A stretch of 64,000 nt of DNA from Candidatus Heimdallarchaeota archaeon. GTDB taxonomy: Archaea > Asgardarchaeota > Heimdallarchaeia > Heimdallarchaeales > Kariarchaeaceae. This document shows, piece by piece, positions 45,082 through 53,991 of this stretch (its first letter is position 1; every line of letters starts with the position of its first letter). The position numbers were made by a program, and so were the translations under genes. The stretch lies in NCBI GenBank assembly GCA_030149205.1, contig JASBSB010000007.1, positions 248,001 to 312,000 on the forward strand. The letters run 5' to 3'. The notes under the pieces were generated by a model. It was given only the letters and a program-made list of their open reading frames with translations, was not told the DNA's origin and searched no databases.

Positions 45082-46203
45082 TCATAAGTAACTTATTAAG
45101 ATCTCACCAGCATTAAAATTTAAACGATATTTACTCTTAAAATAATTAACAATTTCTGAAAATATGTTTTTAAGTAACTCCGACCTGTATTCACCAGAAA
45201 CTGTACTCATGTTAGTTGCCAAAGTAAAATCAATAACCTTCACCCCATCATCTGTAAGGAGTAAATTGTCCACAGAAAAATCCCTGTGGAAAATATGACA
45301 CCTTTTGAATAAATCAAAAAATACATTCAGGCTTCGGTAAAGGTAGTCCATTGGGTTTCCCAGTAGTCGTAAATCGGTCTCTCTAATCGTAGGTGCAAGT
45401 CTCCCTCTATAAAAAAGTGGCTCAAGCCATAGCACAGGTCCATTTCGTTGATAAACCTGAGGAGCTGGAATATTCTCACTATTAACAAATTTTAGCAATT
45501 TTTCCTCATGCCTTGCCAACTTTTCCGGGATATCCCATCTTGTTCTTTTTTTCTTTGTTTTGGAATATTTTTTTACTCCATTTGAATATGGGTAATAGAT
45601 CTTCAAAATTCTATTTTGATGATTGTGGGTTTCAGTTATAAAAATCTCTGCCTCCTTCCCTTTGGCGATAATCTGTGACTTGGTGATAAAACGATCTGAT
45701 TTCAACTGACTAAGAATCTGATTTGTTGTTTTCAAAGATTTGAATTCAAGCTTATTTACATTGATATTCGAGGTCTCTAGGATCTTCCACTCACCCGTAA
45801 GCCCATCTAACTTATATTTTGCACCATAGCCCCGCATGGCAAAGCGTACAAACAAGGACGCACTTTCTGTTGAGTTTGGCTTAGCATTCTTTTTCATCCC
45901 CTCAAGTTGTAACAGGTGTTGCAACGACAAAAATCTATTCTTACCACCTCGAGTAATAAGAATAAACTTCTGATTTTGTAACCCTGTCCAATGAACCTCC
46001 CCCAGGTCATCTATTACTATGTAGTCTGGCTTGAGATGTCGTATCAAATAAAAAAGCCTCTGCTTTGATATCCTTGAAAAACTAACCTCTGAATCGTAAC
46101 TACAGTTCCATAGATAAATAGAATAATATGCTCTTTTTTGGCTGGATCGTAGATTACCTGAGTAAATGTCAACCCCCATAAGCTTCTGGTCGTACATCAT
46201 CAC
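45082..46203 (-). CDS. DUF460-like RNase H-fold domain fused to a RIO-like kinase
   Basis: A 373-residue two-part protein. Residues about 5-145 resemble the archaeal DUF460/COG2433 RNase H-like fold: MGVDIYSG at the start, a strand-helix series and PDYIVIDDLGE. From about residue 165 comes a RIO-type kinase: glycine loop KGKEAEIFI, the lysine in RILKIYYPY, a catalytic loop FHRDFSVDNLLL and the metal aspartate in VKVIDF. RIO kinases act in ribosome assembly. The joining of these two domains is unusual as far as I know. Several ATG codons lie at the start, so the first residues are uncertain. It converges on glpK with a one-base gap. Confidence 0.75.
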   Translation of the reverse strand: MMMYDQKLMGVDIYSGNLRSSQKRAYYSIYLWNCSYDSEVSFSRISKQRLFYLIRHLKPDYIVIDDLGEVHWTGLQNQKFILITRGGKNRFLSLQHLLQLEGMKKNAKPNSTESASLFVRFAMRGYGAKYKLDGLTGEWKILETSNINVNKLEFKSLKTTNQILSQLKSDRFITKSQIIAKGKEAEIFITETHNHQNRILKIYYPYSNGVKKYSKTKKKRTRWDIPEKLARHEEKLLKFVNSENIPAPQVYQRNGPVLWLEPLFYRGRLAPTIRETDLRLLGNPMDYLYRSLNVFFDLFKRCHIFHRDFSVDNLLLTDDGVKVIDFTLATNMSTVSGEYRSELLKNIFSEIVNYFKSKYRLNFNAGEILISYL

Positions 46204-46354
46204 AATAACAAAATCAGTAATAATCCTTGGTTACTCTCTATTTATAGGTTATGTTTTCAGAATTGAAACTATATGAAACTCAAATTATTTTATCAAAAGT
46301 TCCTCAGAATTAAAAATGGGAATTTTTTCTAACATCATCAAATAGTGATTCTTT

Positions 46355-46376
46355 GGTAGATACTTATATCTACCAT
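46355..46376. promoter_or_regulatory. Palindrome over the promoter of the GTPBP1-like gene
   Basis: Nine-base arms TGGTAGATA and TATCTACCA flank CTTA. The palindrome covers a TATA-like sequence (CTTATAT) about 26 bases before the GTG at 46394, the position expected for a leaderless gene, so a factor bound here would control access of TBP. Confidence 0.5.
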
Positions 46377-46393
46377 GCGAGGAACAATTATCT

Positions 46394-48004
46394 GTGACGG
46401 GGTTCCAATTTCCTCTTGTGGGGATTCCAGAACAAGATCGGGGAAATATAGAATACAAGCTACTGCTTAGAGATACAAACCCAGAAAGATTAGATGAATT
46501 GGCAACCCAAATGAAATTTAGACTCTTTGAAGGAGGAGGAGAAGCAATTTATATCATCGGAATACGAGATGATGGCTATCCTGAGGGGATCAGCGAAGAG
46601 GAAATGACAATATCATTGGAAACCCTACAATCAATAGCAAGAAAAATTAATGCATACACTGAGATATTACGTTCCCACGAAGATTCCGAAACTAAATTAA
46701 AAATTACCGAATTATTGGTCAGGAAGCATAAGGATCCAGAAAAGCTTCCAATGGATATTCCTGTTGTAACACTTGGAAATGTGGATAGTGGAAAATCCAC
46801 CCTGTTGGGAGTTCTACAGACTGGAAATTTAGATGATGGCAGGGGAAGTGCAAGAATCAGCATATTTAGATACAAACATGAGCTTGAATCAGGACGGACA
46901 TCCTCCATAAGTCAGGTGACAATAGGATTTAAAGTCGACGGTAAAATTGTCTCTCAGGATAAGATACATGTTCCAACAGATATGGAGATTCTCGAGGAAT
47001 CAATTAAAACTATTTCATTCTATGACCTTGCTGGCCATGAAAAATACCTTAAGACCACAATCTATGGATTGTCAACGATTAACCCAAAATTTGCATTGTT
47101 AATTGTTGCTGCGAACCAAGGGGTGTTACCCATGACTAAAGAGCATCTGGGACTCGCAGTATCCCTTAGGATACCATTAATAATAGTCATAACAAAAGAG
47201 GATATGACACCACCCCAAAAATATGAAGAGACTCTCAATTCCGTCAAAAAGATACTTCGAATACCAGGTGTCTCAAGAATCCCACTTCTAATTTACAACG
47301 AGAATGATCTCTATCTTGGAATTAATCACCTTCCAAAAGGTGACATTGTCCCCATCATCTCAGTATCTTCTGTTAAGGGAACAAACATAAATCTCTTAAC
47401 TAAATTTCTAAACTTATTACCAATAACCAAAACTCAAAAGGATAAACAAGCACTTGAGTTTGGAGCTTACATAACTGAAATTTTCTTCGTCACTGGTGTG
47501 GGGACTGTTGTATCAGTCCAGATCTACTCCGGTAGTCTTAGGGTTCAAGATTTTGTTCATCTAGGGCCATTTGAGGGTGGTATCTTCAAAAAAGTACGGG
47601 TCAAATCAATCCACTACAAAAGGGTTCCAACCAAGGAGGTGTTCAGTGGACAAACTGCCACATTTGCATTACATCAGGTAAAGAGAGAAGAAGTGCGAAA
47701 AGGAATGGTTCTACTTGGGATGAATATGAATCTAGGTGCGAGTAATGGATTTGTTGGAGAAATTTATATTCTATACCATTCAACAACAATAAAGCAGGGG
47801 TATGCTCCTGTGGTTCACACCCAATCAATACAACAATCTGCAAAGATTGTAAAGATGAACAAAAGTGTTCTAAGGACTGGAGATCGCGCAAAGGTAACCT
47901 TTGAGTTTATGTACAGACCCGAATTCATTTCTATTGGACAAAAGTTTTTGATTAGAGAGGGTAAAACAAAGGGGATAGGTCAAATAATCAAACTTATTCC
48001 ATAA
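46394..48004 (+). CDS. GTPBP1-like translational GTPase
   Basis: A 536-residue EF-Tu-like GTPase of the archaeal/eukaryotic GTPBP1-GTPBP2 group. An N-terminal domain of about 125 residues precedes the G domain. G1 is GNVDSGKST, G2 lies near GRTSSIS, G3 is DLAGHEKY, G4 is ITKED and G5 is near SVSSVKG. Two beta-barrel domains follow (from about residue 355), typical of translation factors. Eukaryotic relatives bind aminoacyl-tRNA or ribosomes and affect mRNA turnover; the archaeal role is unclear. The GTG start follows a TATA-like element inside a palindrome. Confidence 0.9.
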   Translation: MTGFQFPLVGIPEQDRGNIEYKLLLRDTNPERLDELATQMKFRLFEGGGEAIYIIGIRDDGYPEGISEEEMTISLETLQSIARKINAYTEILRSHEDSETKLKITELLVRKHKDPEKLPMDIPVVTLGNVDSGKSTLLGVLQTGNLDDGRGSARISIFRYKHELESGRTSSISQVTIGFKVDGKIVSQDKIHVPTDMEILEESIKTISFYDLAGHEKYLKTTIYGLSTINPKFALLIVAANQGVLPMTKEHLGLAVSLRIPLIIVITKEDMTPPQKYEETLNSVKKILRIPGVSRIPLLIYNENDLYLGINHLPKGDIVPIISVSSVKGTNINLLTKFLNLLPITKTQKDKQALEFGAYITEIFFVTGVGTVVSVQIYSGSLRVQDFVHLGPFEGGIFKKVRVKSIHYKRVPTKEVFSGQTATFALHQVKREEVRKGMVLLGMNMNLGASNGFVGEIYILYHSTTIKQGYAPVVHTQSIQQSAKIVKMNKSVLRTGDRAKVTFEFMYRPEFISIGQKFLIREGKTKGIGQIIKLIP

Positions 48005-48075
48005 ACCTCTTCAGTTAAGGGATAGGTCATCGTCGGAATCTGAACCTTTTTTTAGAGCTTTTATAATCAGAAGTT

Positions 48076-48471
48076 ATGTCTGAATATATCCAAAAAAATG
48101 CAAAGAACATTATCTTTGATATTAACGAAAGCAAAGAAAACAGGATACAAGCAAGTTTTGCTTTGATGAACGATGGGAGTGAAGAAGCTGTCCACCTCTT
48201 GGTAAATGCACTGTTTACAGAACCCAGTCCTATTGTAAGACATGAAATTGCATTCTCATTGGGTGAAACAGCCTCACCACAGGCTGTCCCCAATCTGATA
48301 AAGGCAATGGAGGAAGACGAAAATATTTTTGTTATCCATGAAGCAGCGTTAGCCCTTGCCACGCTAGGCGATAAACGTGCTGAAGAACCAATTAGAAAAC
48401 TCCTAACACACCCAAACCCTGATGTGGCTGAAAGTGCAGAGATTGCATTGCAACGCTTATTATCCTCATAA
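48076..48471 (+). CDS. Small HEAT-repeat protein
   Basis: A 131-residue protein of about four HEAT repeats of the PBS-lyase type: NRIQASFALMNDGSEEA, VRHEIAFSLGETASPQA, VIHEAALALATLGDKRA and PDVAESAEIALQRLL. Such repeats occur in deoxyhypusine hydroxylase and many adaptor proteins, but the metal-binding His-Glu pairs of the hydroxylase are incomplete here (HE twice), so enzyme activity is doubtful. It follows the GTPBP1-like gene by 71 bases on the same strand. Confidence 0.85.
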   Translation: MSEYIQKNAKNIIFDINESKENRIQASFALMNDGSEEAVHLLVNALFTEPSPIVRHEIAFSLGETASPQAVPNLIKAMEEDENIFVIHEAALALATLGDKRAEEPIRKLLTHPNPDVAESAEIALQRLLSS

Positions 48472-48593
48472 TATTATGGAATACATTGCTTGAAATTATT
48501 AACGGATTAGCTCTTAAACAAGAGTGAGTTTCACAATTTGATCTAATTTAAACTTCCTACAGCAGTATTTTCTTAAAAACTATCGTCTGCTCT

Positions 48594-49259
48594 TCATAAC
48601 TGTAGAATATGTCCCATCCCATTCTTTTTTACCTCTAAATAATCCTTGTTGAATCTGTTGATCCCAACCTCAAGTGGGATTCGATCCACGACTTCAATAT
48701 TATTTTTCTTCATTGCCTCAATCTTTTTGGGGTTGTTGGTCAACAGTTTTATCTTTCTAATGTTGAACAGTTTTAACATCTCTGCGGCGATTGTGTAGTC
48801 CCGCTGATCAACTCCATAACCCAGTTTCAAATTAGCTGAGATTGTGTCTTCCCCCAAATCTTGAAGCTGATATGCCTTAATTTTCTCTCTTAACCCAATT
48901 CCTCTCCCCTCCTGCCTAAGATATAAGACCATCCCACCATGAATTGAAATGTACTCTAAAGAAGATTCCAACTGGGCTCTACAATCACACCGAAAGCTCC
49001 CCAACACGTCACCAGTTAAACACTCTGAGTGAATTCTAACAGTCACAGGCTCTTTTAACTCGCCAGCTGTTATGGCAACATGGTCTTTCCCATCAAAAGT
49101 CTCCTCAAAACTGTAGATGGTAAAGTCTCCAAACCTCGATGGTAAATGTGCACTGGCATATGTGCTGATGTGTGGGTTCACTTTAACCCCTGTATCTTTG
49201 GTCTGATTTTTGGTCTCTGAGGTGTCCTTGGGTGTGTCCATCAATATAATTTGTCTCAT
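48594..49259 (-). CDS. ribA: GTP cyclohydrolase II
   Basis: A 221-residue enzyme of bacterial type that opens GTP to 2,5-diamino-6-ribosylamino-pyrimidinone phosphate, the first step of riboflavin synthesis. Zinc cysteines are in HSECLTGDVLGSFRCDC, the catalytic region is RQEGRGIGLREKI, and the C-terminal part has KLLTNNPKK. The N-terminal 25 residues are an extension rich in T and K. Many archaea use the unrelated GTP cyclohydrolase III, so this may have been acquired from bacteria. No other rib gene is adjacent. Confidence 0.93.
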   Translation of the reverse strand: MRQIILMDTPKDTSETKNQTKDTGVKVNPHISTYASAHLPSRFGDFTIYSFEETFDGKDHVAITAGELKEPVTVRIHSECLTGDVLGSFRCDCRAQLESSLEYISIHGGMVLYLRQEGRGIGLREKIKAYQLQDLGEDTISANLKLGYGVDQRDYTIAAEMLKLFNIRKIKLLTNNPKKIEAMKKNNIEVVDRIPLEVGINRFNKDYLEVKKNGMGHILQL

Positions 49260-49342
49260 TCAGTTTTAATAACTTGCTTTTAATACAATTATCAAAATGA
49301 CACACAAATAAAGAATTAAATTTTCACAATTATTATTAAATT

Positions 49343-50071
49343 ATGGTTCAACAATCCGTCTATACTGAGGATGAAATCATCGACCTGATTAATAGCGATG
49401 ATATGGAAGACAACACCATAGGAGCGAGAAATCTATGGACTTTCTGGGAACAGTGGGAGAACAAAGAAAAACTGATATCTACTGGTGACAGGTTATTCAA
49501 GCTACTTGATGAGCTAAAAGATGAAACCAAAACAACAGCAAACATCAACATGAGACCAATATGGCATTACCTTCTTGCATTGGGATCTATTCAGTATATG
49601 CCTGCTATCCCACTCATTAAATCATTGCTTCTAAATAATGAGGTCGTCGAGAATGTGCGCGGGTTTGCAGCTGAGACACTCACCAGGTATCCTCCTGGGG
49701 TGGTAGATGATGAACTAGAAGAGTCCCTTTGGACACTCGCTCAAAAAGACCCCTCGCTTCCAGTACGTGTTAACTCGTTCAGAGCATTAGGTCATAGATA
49801 TGCAGAAACAAAAGACGCTGAGGTGGCAAAAAAACTCTGGAAAGCCATGAAAAAACAACAAAATTCAGCAATTAAATCCACAATTATTGCAATGATTGGT
49901 CAGGTAGGAAGTAAGGTCGTAGTACCAGATCTCATTCATATGCTCATAACAAGAAGAACAGGTGCGATGAAAAATGATGCTGGGCTTGCACTTGATATGA
50001 TTGCAAAGATCAATGGAATGGACAATAGAGATGATCTTATTAAATCAATGGCAGATATAGAGATGGAGTAA
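49343..50071 (+). CDS. HEAT-repeat protein
   Basis: A 242-residue all-helical protein. Repeats of about 35 residues are seen (YLLALGSIQYMPAIPLIKSL, VRGFAAETLTRYPPGVVDD, VRVNSFRALGHRYAETKDAE, KSTIIAMIGQVGSKVVVPDL). It has no signal peptide. It is the third helical-solenoid protein in 9 kb (with 41881-42453 and 48076-48471). Function as protein adaptor is inferred. It is divergent from ribA. Confidence 0.8.
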   Translation: MVQQSVYTEDEIIDLINSDDMEDNTIGARNLWTFWEQWENKEKLISTGDRLFKLLDELKDETKTTANINMRPIWHYLLALGSIQYMPAIPLIKSLLLNNEVVENVRGFAAETLTRYPPGVVDDELEESLWTLAQKDPSLPVRVNSFRALGHRYAETKDAEVAKKLWKAMKKQQNSAIKSTIIAMIGQVGSKVVVPDLIHMLITRRTGAMKNDAGLALDMIAKINGMDNRDDLIKSMADIEME

Positions 50072-50133
50072 TCTCTGTAAGTAGACTAGCTAAAAGAAAA
50101 TATAATGAAAACTGGAACAAAATCGAGGAAATA

Positions 50134-50451
50134 CTAATAGGTGTTTTCTTTGTGGTTTTTGTAGCCGTTTATCATAACGACTCCAACAAATGCAAATACA
50201 AGCATCAGGAGCAAGTTTATATATACTCCCATTGACTCCTGTGTTGAATTATCCAATAAAAAGGTTCTCCAAAAGATAAATGGGCTGTATCCCATGAAAA
50301 AGGTCTCATAAAAGGTTACACCTAAACTATCACTTGTGATCATTGTAACAAGAAAGGGAATGGCACCAAATAAAATACCAAAAATATACCATTTCGTCCA
50401 CTTGTTGTCCAATGGAAGTCCAATTTTACTCATGAATGACATTGTAATCAA
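50134..50451 (-). CDS. Small membrane protein with three helices
   Basis: A 105-residue protein with hydrophobic segments near residues 20-38, 48-63 and 78-96, and a basic tail (YKNHKENTY). Not recognised. The first ATG codons (residues 1, 4 and 7) leave the exact start open. It follows the NfeD-like and 57-residue genes on the same strand and may be part of their unit. Confidence 0.55.
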   Translation of the reverse strand: MITMSFMSKIGLPLDNKWTKWYIFGILFGAIPFLVTMITSDSLGVTFYETFFMGYSPFIFWRTFLLDNSTQESMGVYINLLLMLVFAFVGVVMINGYKNHKENTY

Positions 50452-50508
50452 CCATACAACATTTTTGGTATTTATTACTTCATCGGTTGAACAATGGAAA
50501 TAAATTTA

Positions 50509-50682
50509 CTATTGTCCTGGTCTGTTCAATAACATCAAAAGCCCTATACTGGCAATAAGAAGTCCAATTGGTGTGCTGTTACGGATCAACCATGCCATTA
50601 ACCCCTTCTGCTTCTTTATCTCCTCTTTATCTGGCTTTGGTGTTTTCTTCTTGGCACCAGCACCGACACTCTCAATCTCCAT
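50509..50682 (-). CDS. 57-residue tail-anchored membrane protein
   Basis: A short gene: a lysine-rich start (AKKKTPKPDKEEIKKQ) is followed by one membrane helix (PIGLLIASIGLLMLL) and a five-residue tail. This is the layout of tail-anchored proteins such as archaeal Sec61-beta, though the family sequence is not clear. It lies between two membrane-protein genes on the same strand. The opposite-strand frames of the same region look like its shadows. Confidence 0.5.
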   Translation of the reverse strand: MEIESVGAGAKKKTPKPDKEEIKKQKGLMAWLIRNSTPIGLLIASIGLLMLLNRPGQ

Positions 50683-50787
50683 GGATACACAAGCTATTAA
50701 ACAACTTAAAACATTTAGATATTGTTACATCATATTCATATTTTCTCAAAGATATTCTTCAATGAATTTACATTCACATCAGAGCGT

Positions 50788-51477
50788 TTAATTGTTTAAA
50801 TCTAATGCCTTTTGCTTTGGAATGGGTTTAGCTGGTTTTTCAACCCCCCTTGTGATTAAATATACCTTGCCTCTCTTACCAACTATGTAACCCTCCTCAT
50901 CCTTCTCAAATGTGTCGTGTTGAAACTTTCCCACTGCCATGATGTTAGTCTCCCGACCATCTCTCTTGATGACCTTAACCAATCCTGCCTTCTCTGGGGT
51001 GACTTTAAACATGACAATCCCTGTATCACCATCCTCAATCATCTTAACTGGAGTGTAACTCTCCTTTGCTAAGAATCCGATAATTCTGTCATAAAGAGCT
51101 GCCACAAAAAATCCAAAAACCACTGCAATTATAATGATACTATCATCTAATGCATTCATGAAAAGCATTCCAAACTGTCCGAACACAAAGAGAAATGCGG
51201 CAATACTACCCATCTTAAACCTGGGTTCATAATCACTCTGAGGAAGGTCAGTGGTCGTGCTGTGGGAAGTTATATTCTCAAGATTGTGTGAGAGACCCTC
51301 AATCAACCCATGATCCAAATGCCCACCAACATTTAAGTGATGCATGCCTCCAAACCCAAAGTCTTTCATCCCAAAAACTATCACAAGCGCTAGATATAGT
51401 AACCCCAAGAAAAAACTGGTCAAAAAGAGAATCGCCCAGACTTGGGAAGTAAACAGACTAACAATGTATTGACTCAA
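50788..51477 (-). CDS. NfeD/YqiJ-like membrane protein with OB-fold end
   Basis: A 229-residue protein with one N-terminal membrane helix (about residues 9-34), a histidine-rich loop, two more helices (about 90-130) and a soluble C-terminal beta barrel (YTPVKMIEDGDTGIVMFKVTPEKAGLVKV shortened here to EDGDTGIVMFKV). NfeD and YqiJ proteins pair with SPFH/flotillin proteins in membrane microdomains. A large flotillin gene is divergent on the other side of a 350-base gap, which strongly supports this reading. Two small membrane-protein genes follow on the same strand. Confidence 0.75.
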   Translation of the reverse strand: MSQYIVSLFTSQVWAILFLTSFFLGLLYLALVIVFGMKDFGFGGMHHLNVGGHLDHGLIEGLSHNLENITSHSTTTDLPQSDYEPRFKMGSIAAFLFVFGQFGMLFMNALDDSIIIIAVVFGFFVAALYDRIIGFLAKESYTPVKMIEDGDTGIVMFKVTPEKAGLVKVIKRDGRETNIMAVGKFQHDTFEKDEEGYIVGKRGKVYLITRGVEKPAKPIPKQKALDLNN

Positions 51478-51829
51478 GAAGAACCACCGTATTAATCCAT
51501 AATTTGTAGTATGTGATTAATATCTCTTCGTATCTTACGAAGGAAAAAAGTTGAATTTTTTACTCTCGCTACTTATTAATCCAATTTGTCTCAATAAATT
51601 TTTATCGCTTCAATTTTGATGCAAATCCACAGGCCATGGCAGACATGGCTTGAAAGTGATCTTAAATGCGTTTTAACAATCAACAGCCAATAACTATAAA
51701 CAAGGATTTATATATATCAAACCACCGTTGTGGGAAAATACGAAAATTAGAAGCTCAAAAGTCTGTATGGTGATGCATATATTTAAATTTGTGATGCTTC
51801 CTATTTAACCTACGTAGAGTTGAAATACT
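51478..51829. other. Divergent promoter region of the NfeD-like and flotillin genes
   Basis: About 350 bases without a credible gene. It holds two clear dyads: CTTCGTA-TCT-TACGAAG (51526-51542), 50 bases before the NfeD-like gene, and GCCATG-GCAGA-CATGGC (51633-51649). TATA-like runs occur near 51709-51718 (TTTATATATA) and 51779-51787. Confidence 0.45.
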
Positions 51830-53518
51830 ATGGTCGATGTAGTTACTATTAGTCTATCAATCGCGGGAACCATCTTGTTGCTCCTAATGTCAATCGTGGC
51901 AATATTTAAACTGAGATACAAGATCTATACAAACCGTGATTTCGTGCTCTTCTTCAGAAGAGGAAAACTGCTAAGACAAGGTTATGGTGGAGCATACTTT
52001 GTCTGGCCAATACTTGATGAGATAATCGTCCTGAGCACAACCATTCAAACACTTGAGATACAGGCTGAACAGGTCATCACCAGTGAAAATCAGGATGTGA
52101 GAATAACCGGATTTGTCGTCTGGAGAATTGAAGATCCAGTAAAGGCTTATCAGTCAATTAAGAGCTCCCAGAATCTGGAGGTAATGACAGAGATAAATGT
52201 CACCCTCTCAAAACTAGTAGAGGCAATAATAAGAACAACTGTTGCACGCCTCTCCCTGGACCAGATACTCAGAGAAAGAACCCTCATTCTTGAAGCAATC
52301 ATGGGTGAGCTACTCCCCGTCGTAGAACCACTTGGGCTTGTGATTAACACCTCAGAAATACGACACGTTGATGTTGTTGATAACAAGCTGTTCTTTGACC
52401 TGCAAGAGACCTACAGGCAAGAAGCAAGGCTTGTCGCAGAAAAAGTAAAAATTGATACTGAAAGGGAAATTGAGAAAAGTCAAGCAAAGTCAACCCAAGA
52501 CGTCAGAATTTTTACTGCTGAACAAGTTGAAGCCGCAAGCCTCAGGGAAATTGCCAGAGATAAGGCAATCGTTGAAGGTGAACAGCAAAAAGAGGTCAGT
52601 CAGAAGAAAAAAGAAGGTGCTGTCCTGATCCAAGACCTGGAAAACAAAGTCCTTGGATCCAAGAAGGATAAGGAAAAGCTCCAAGTTGAGGCCGAAACTA
52701 ACCTTATGCAAATTGAGATTCAAGCAGAGGCAAAGAAAAAGAGGCTCATCCTTGAAGAAATACAAGTCGAGGCTGAAAAGAGAAAGCTATTGGCTGAAGC
52801 AGAGGCTGAAGCAATAAAGATGAAAGCAGAGGCAGACAAAGAGTCAAAGGAACTTGCTGCTGAGGCAGAAGCAATGCGTATCACAAAAATTGCAGAAGCG
52901 ACCAAGAAATCATTGCTGGCTGAAGCAGAAGGTAAAAAGGCTGTTCTGCTGGCAGAGGCAGAGGGTCTCAGGGAAAAAGTCAAAGCCCAAGGATATGTCA
53001 ACGAGGCAATGATAATGCAAGAACTCATTCAACAATTGCCAAGCATAGCCTCATCTATCAAAGTTGGTGAAGTCAACTGGCTAAACATGGGTGGAAAAGG
53101 TAACAACGGTGAAAGCCCACTGGGGATAATCCCCAAGAATATGTTAGAGATCATGGCACTCTCAAAAACCTTCGGACTTGATATCGAGAACCTCCTTTCA
53201 AAGATCCGAGGTAAACCTATTCAGGGAACAAATGACTCCCAACAAGTACTTGTTCAACAAGTCCCTGAAGGAGAAAGTCCTGCACCATTGACCAACACCC
53301 TAAAACCAGTCTTTGATGATGATGGAAAGGTTGTGGCTGTGACACTGGGTGATGATGACCACCGATTCGATGTTCCTGAGGGCATAAATGTCCTGGTAAA
53401 TGACCAAGGTGAGATCAAGGGAGTTGACATCAATGATGACGGTATCCCTGAGATTGAGGATTTATCTCAGATCGTCGCTATGCTTCAACAACCTGCTGCT
53501 CAAACTACTGTACTTTAA
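51830..53518 (+). CDS. Flotillin-like SPFH protein
   Basis: A 562-residue protein. An N-terminal membrane helix (about residues 6-27) is followed by an SPFH/band 7 domain (about 30-210; QDVRITGFVVWRIEDP is typical) and a long Ala/Glu-rich coiled coil (about 210-390) with repeats such as AEAEA and LLAEAEG, as in flotillin and YqiK. The C-terminal 110 residues are acidic and include two DDDG or DDGIP loops that could bind calcium (inference). Flotillins scaffold membrane microdomains. The divergent NfeD-like gene is the expected partner. Confidence 0.9.
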   Translation: MVDVVTISLSIAGTILLLLMSIVAIFKLRYKIYTNRDFVLFFRRGKLLRQGYGGAYFVWPILDEIIVLSTTIQTLEIQAEQVITSENQDVRITGFVVWRIEDPVKAYQSIKSSQNLEVMTEINVTLSKLVEAIIRTTVARLSLDQILRERTLILEAIMGELLPVVEPLGLVINTSEIRHVDVVDNKLFFDLQETYRQEARLVAEKVKIDTEREIEKSQAKSTQDVRIFTAEQVEAASLREIARDKAIVEGEQQKEVSQKKKEGAVLIQDLENKVLGSKKDKEKLQVEAETNLMQIEIQAEAKKKRLILEEIQVEAEKRKLLAEAEAEAIKMKAEADKESKELAAEAEAMRITKIAEATKKSLLAEAEGKKAVLLAEAEGLREKVKAQGYVNEAMIMQELIQQLPSIASSIKVGEVNWLNMGGKGNNGESPLGIIPKNMLEIMALSKTFGLDIENLLSKIRGKPIQGTNDSQQVLVQQVPEGESPAPLTNTLKPVFDDDGKVVAVTLGDDDHRFDVPEGINVLVNDQGEIKGVDINDDGIPEIEDLSQIVAMLQQPAAQTTVL

Positions 53519-53991
53519 GGTTAACAACCCTCCATATTAATCCCCAATTAAATGAAAGTTAAATGTAAAATCAGTTACACAATTAAATAAAAATTACTTG
53601 TAAAATCAGTTGAAAAACCGAAGGTAAAGTCAGCTACAACAAAATCAAGATTAACTTAACAAATTGATATGAGTAAGAGTATTCTAAATTAAATATGGAT
53701 GGGTCTGAAAAATAATCATTTTGCTAATGTTGTATGTTCATAATCTATTGAAAAGGTGATTAATGTTTTACCTTGGTTATAATTAAGCTTTCAGTTTTTG
53801 AAGAATGGAAGCAAACTTGGATAATTACCTCATAATTCCTCTACAGGGCAACAGCACCCTTATCAATAAATTGAATTTGGAATACTAAAAAACTATTCAA
53901 ACATATCTATCCATCTAGATCTGAGGGAATCAACTTGTACAACTTCTCAAGCATCCAAATCCTTATATGAAATTCACACTTCTCAAATCTT
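53519..53991. other. Spacer with a short direct repeat
   Basis: About 470 bases, AT-rich, without a credible gene. GTAAAATCAGTT occurs at 53565-53576 and 53600-53611 and in a changed form (GTAAAGTCAGCT) at 53624-53635. A TATA-like CTTATATGA near 53963-53971 may serve the VOC gene. Confidence 0.4.

Noticed and set aside
48027..48362. A 111-codon frame on the minus strand
   Set aside because: It is the shadow of the HEAT-repeat gene at 48076-48471.
50568..50791. Two short plus-strand frames
   Set aside because: They are antisense to the 57-residue tail-anchored protein gene and lack start signals.
53565..53635. Three related 12-base repeats considered as a CRISPR or origin repeat
   Set aside because: The units are too short, unevenly spaced (35 and 24 bases) and imperfect.
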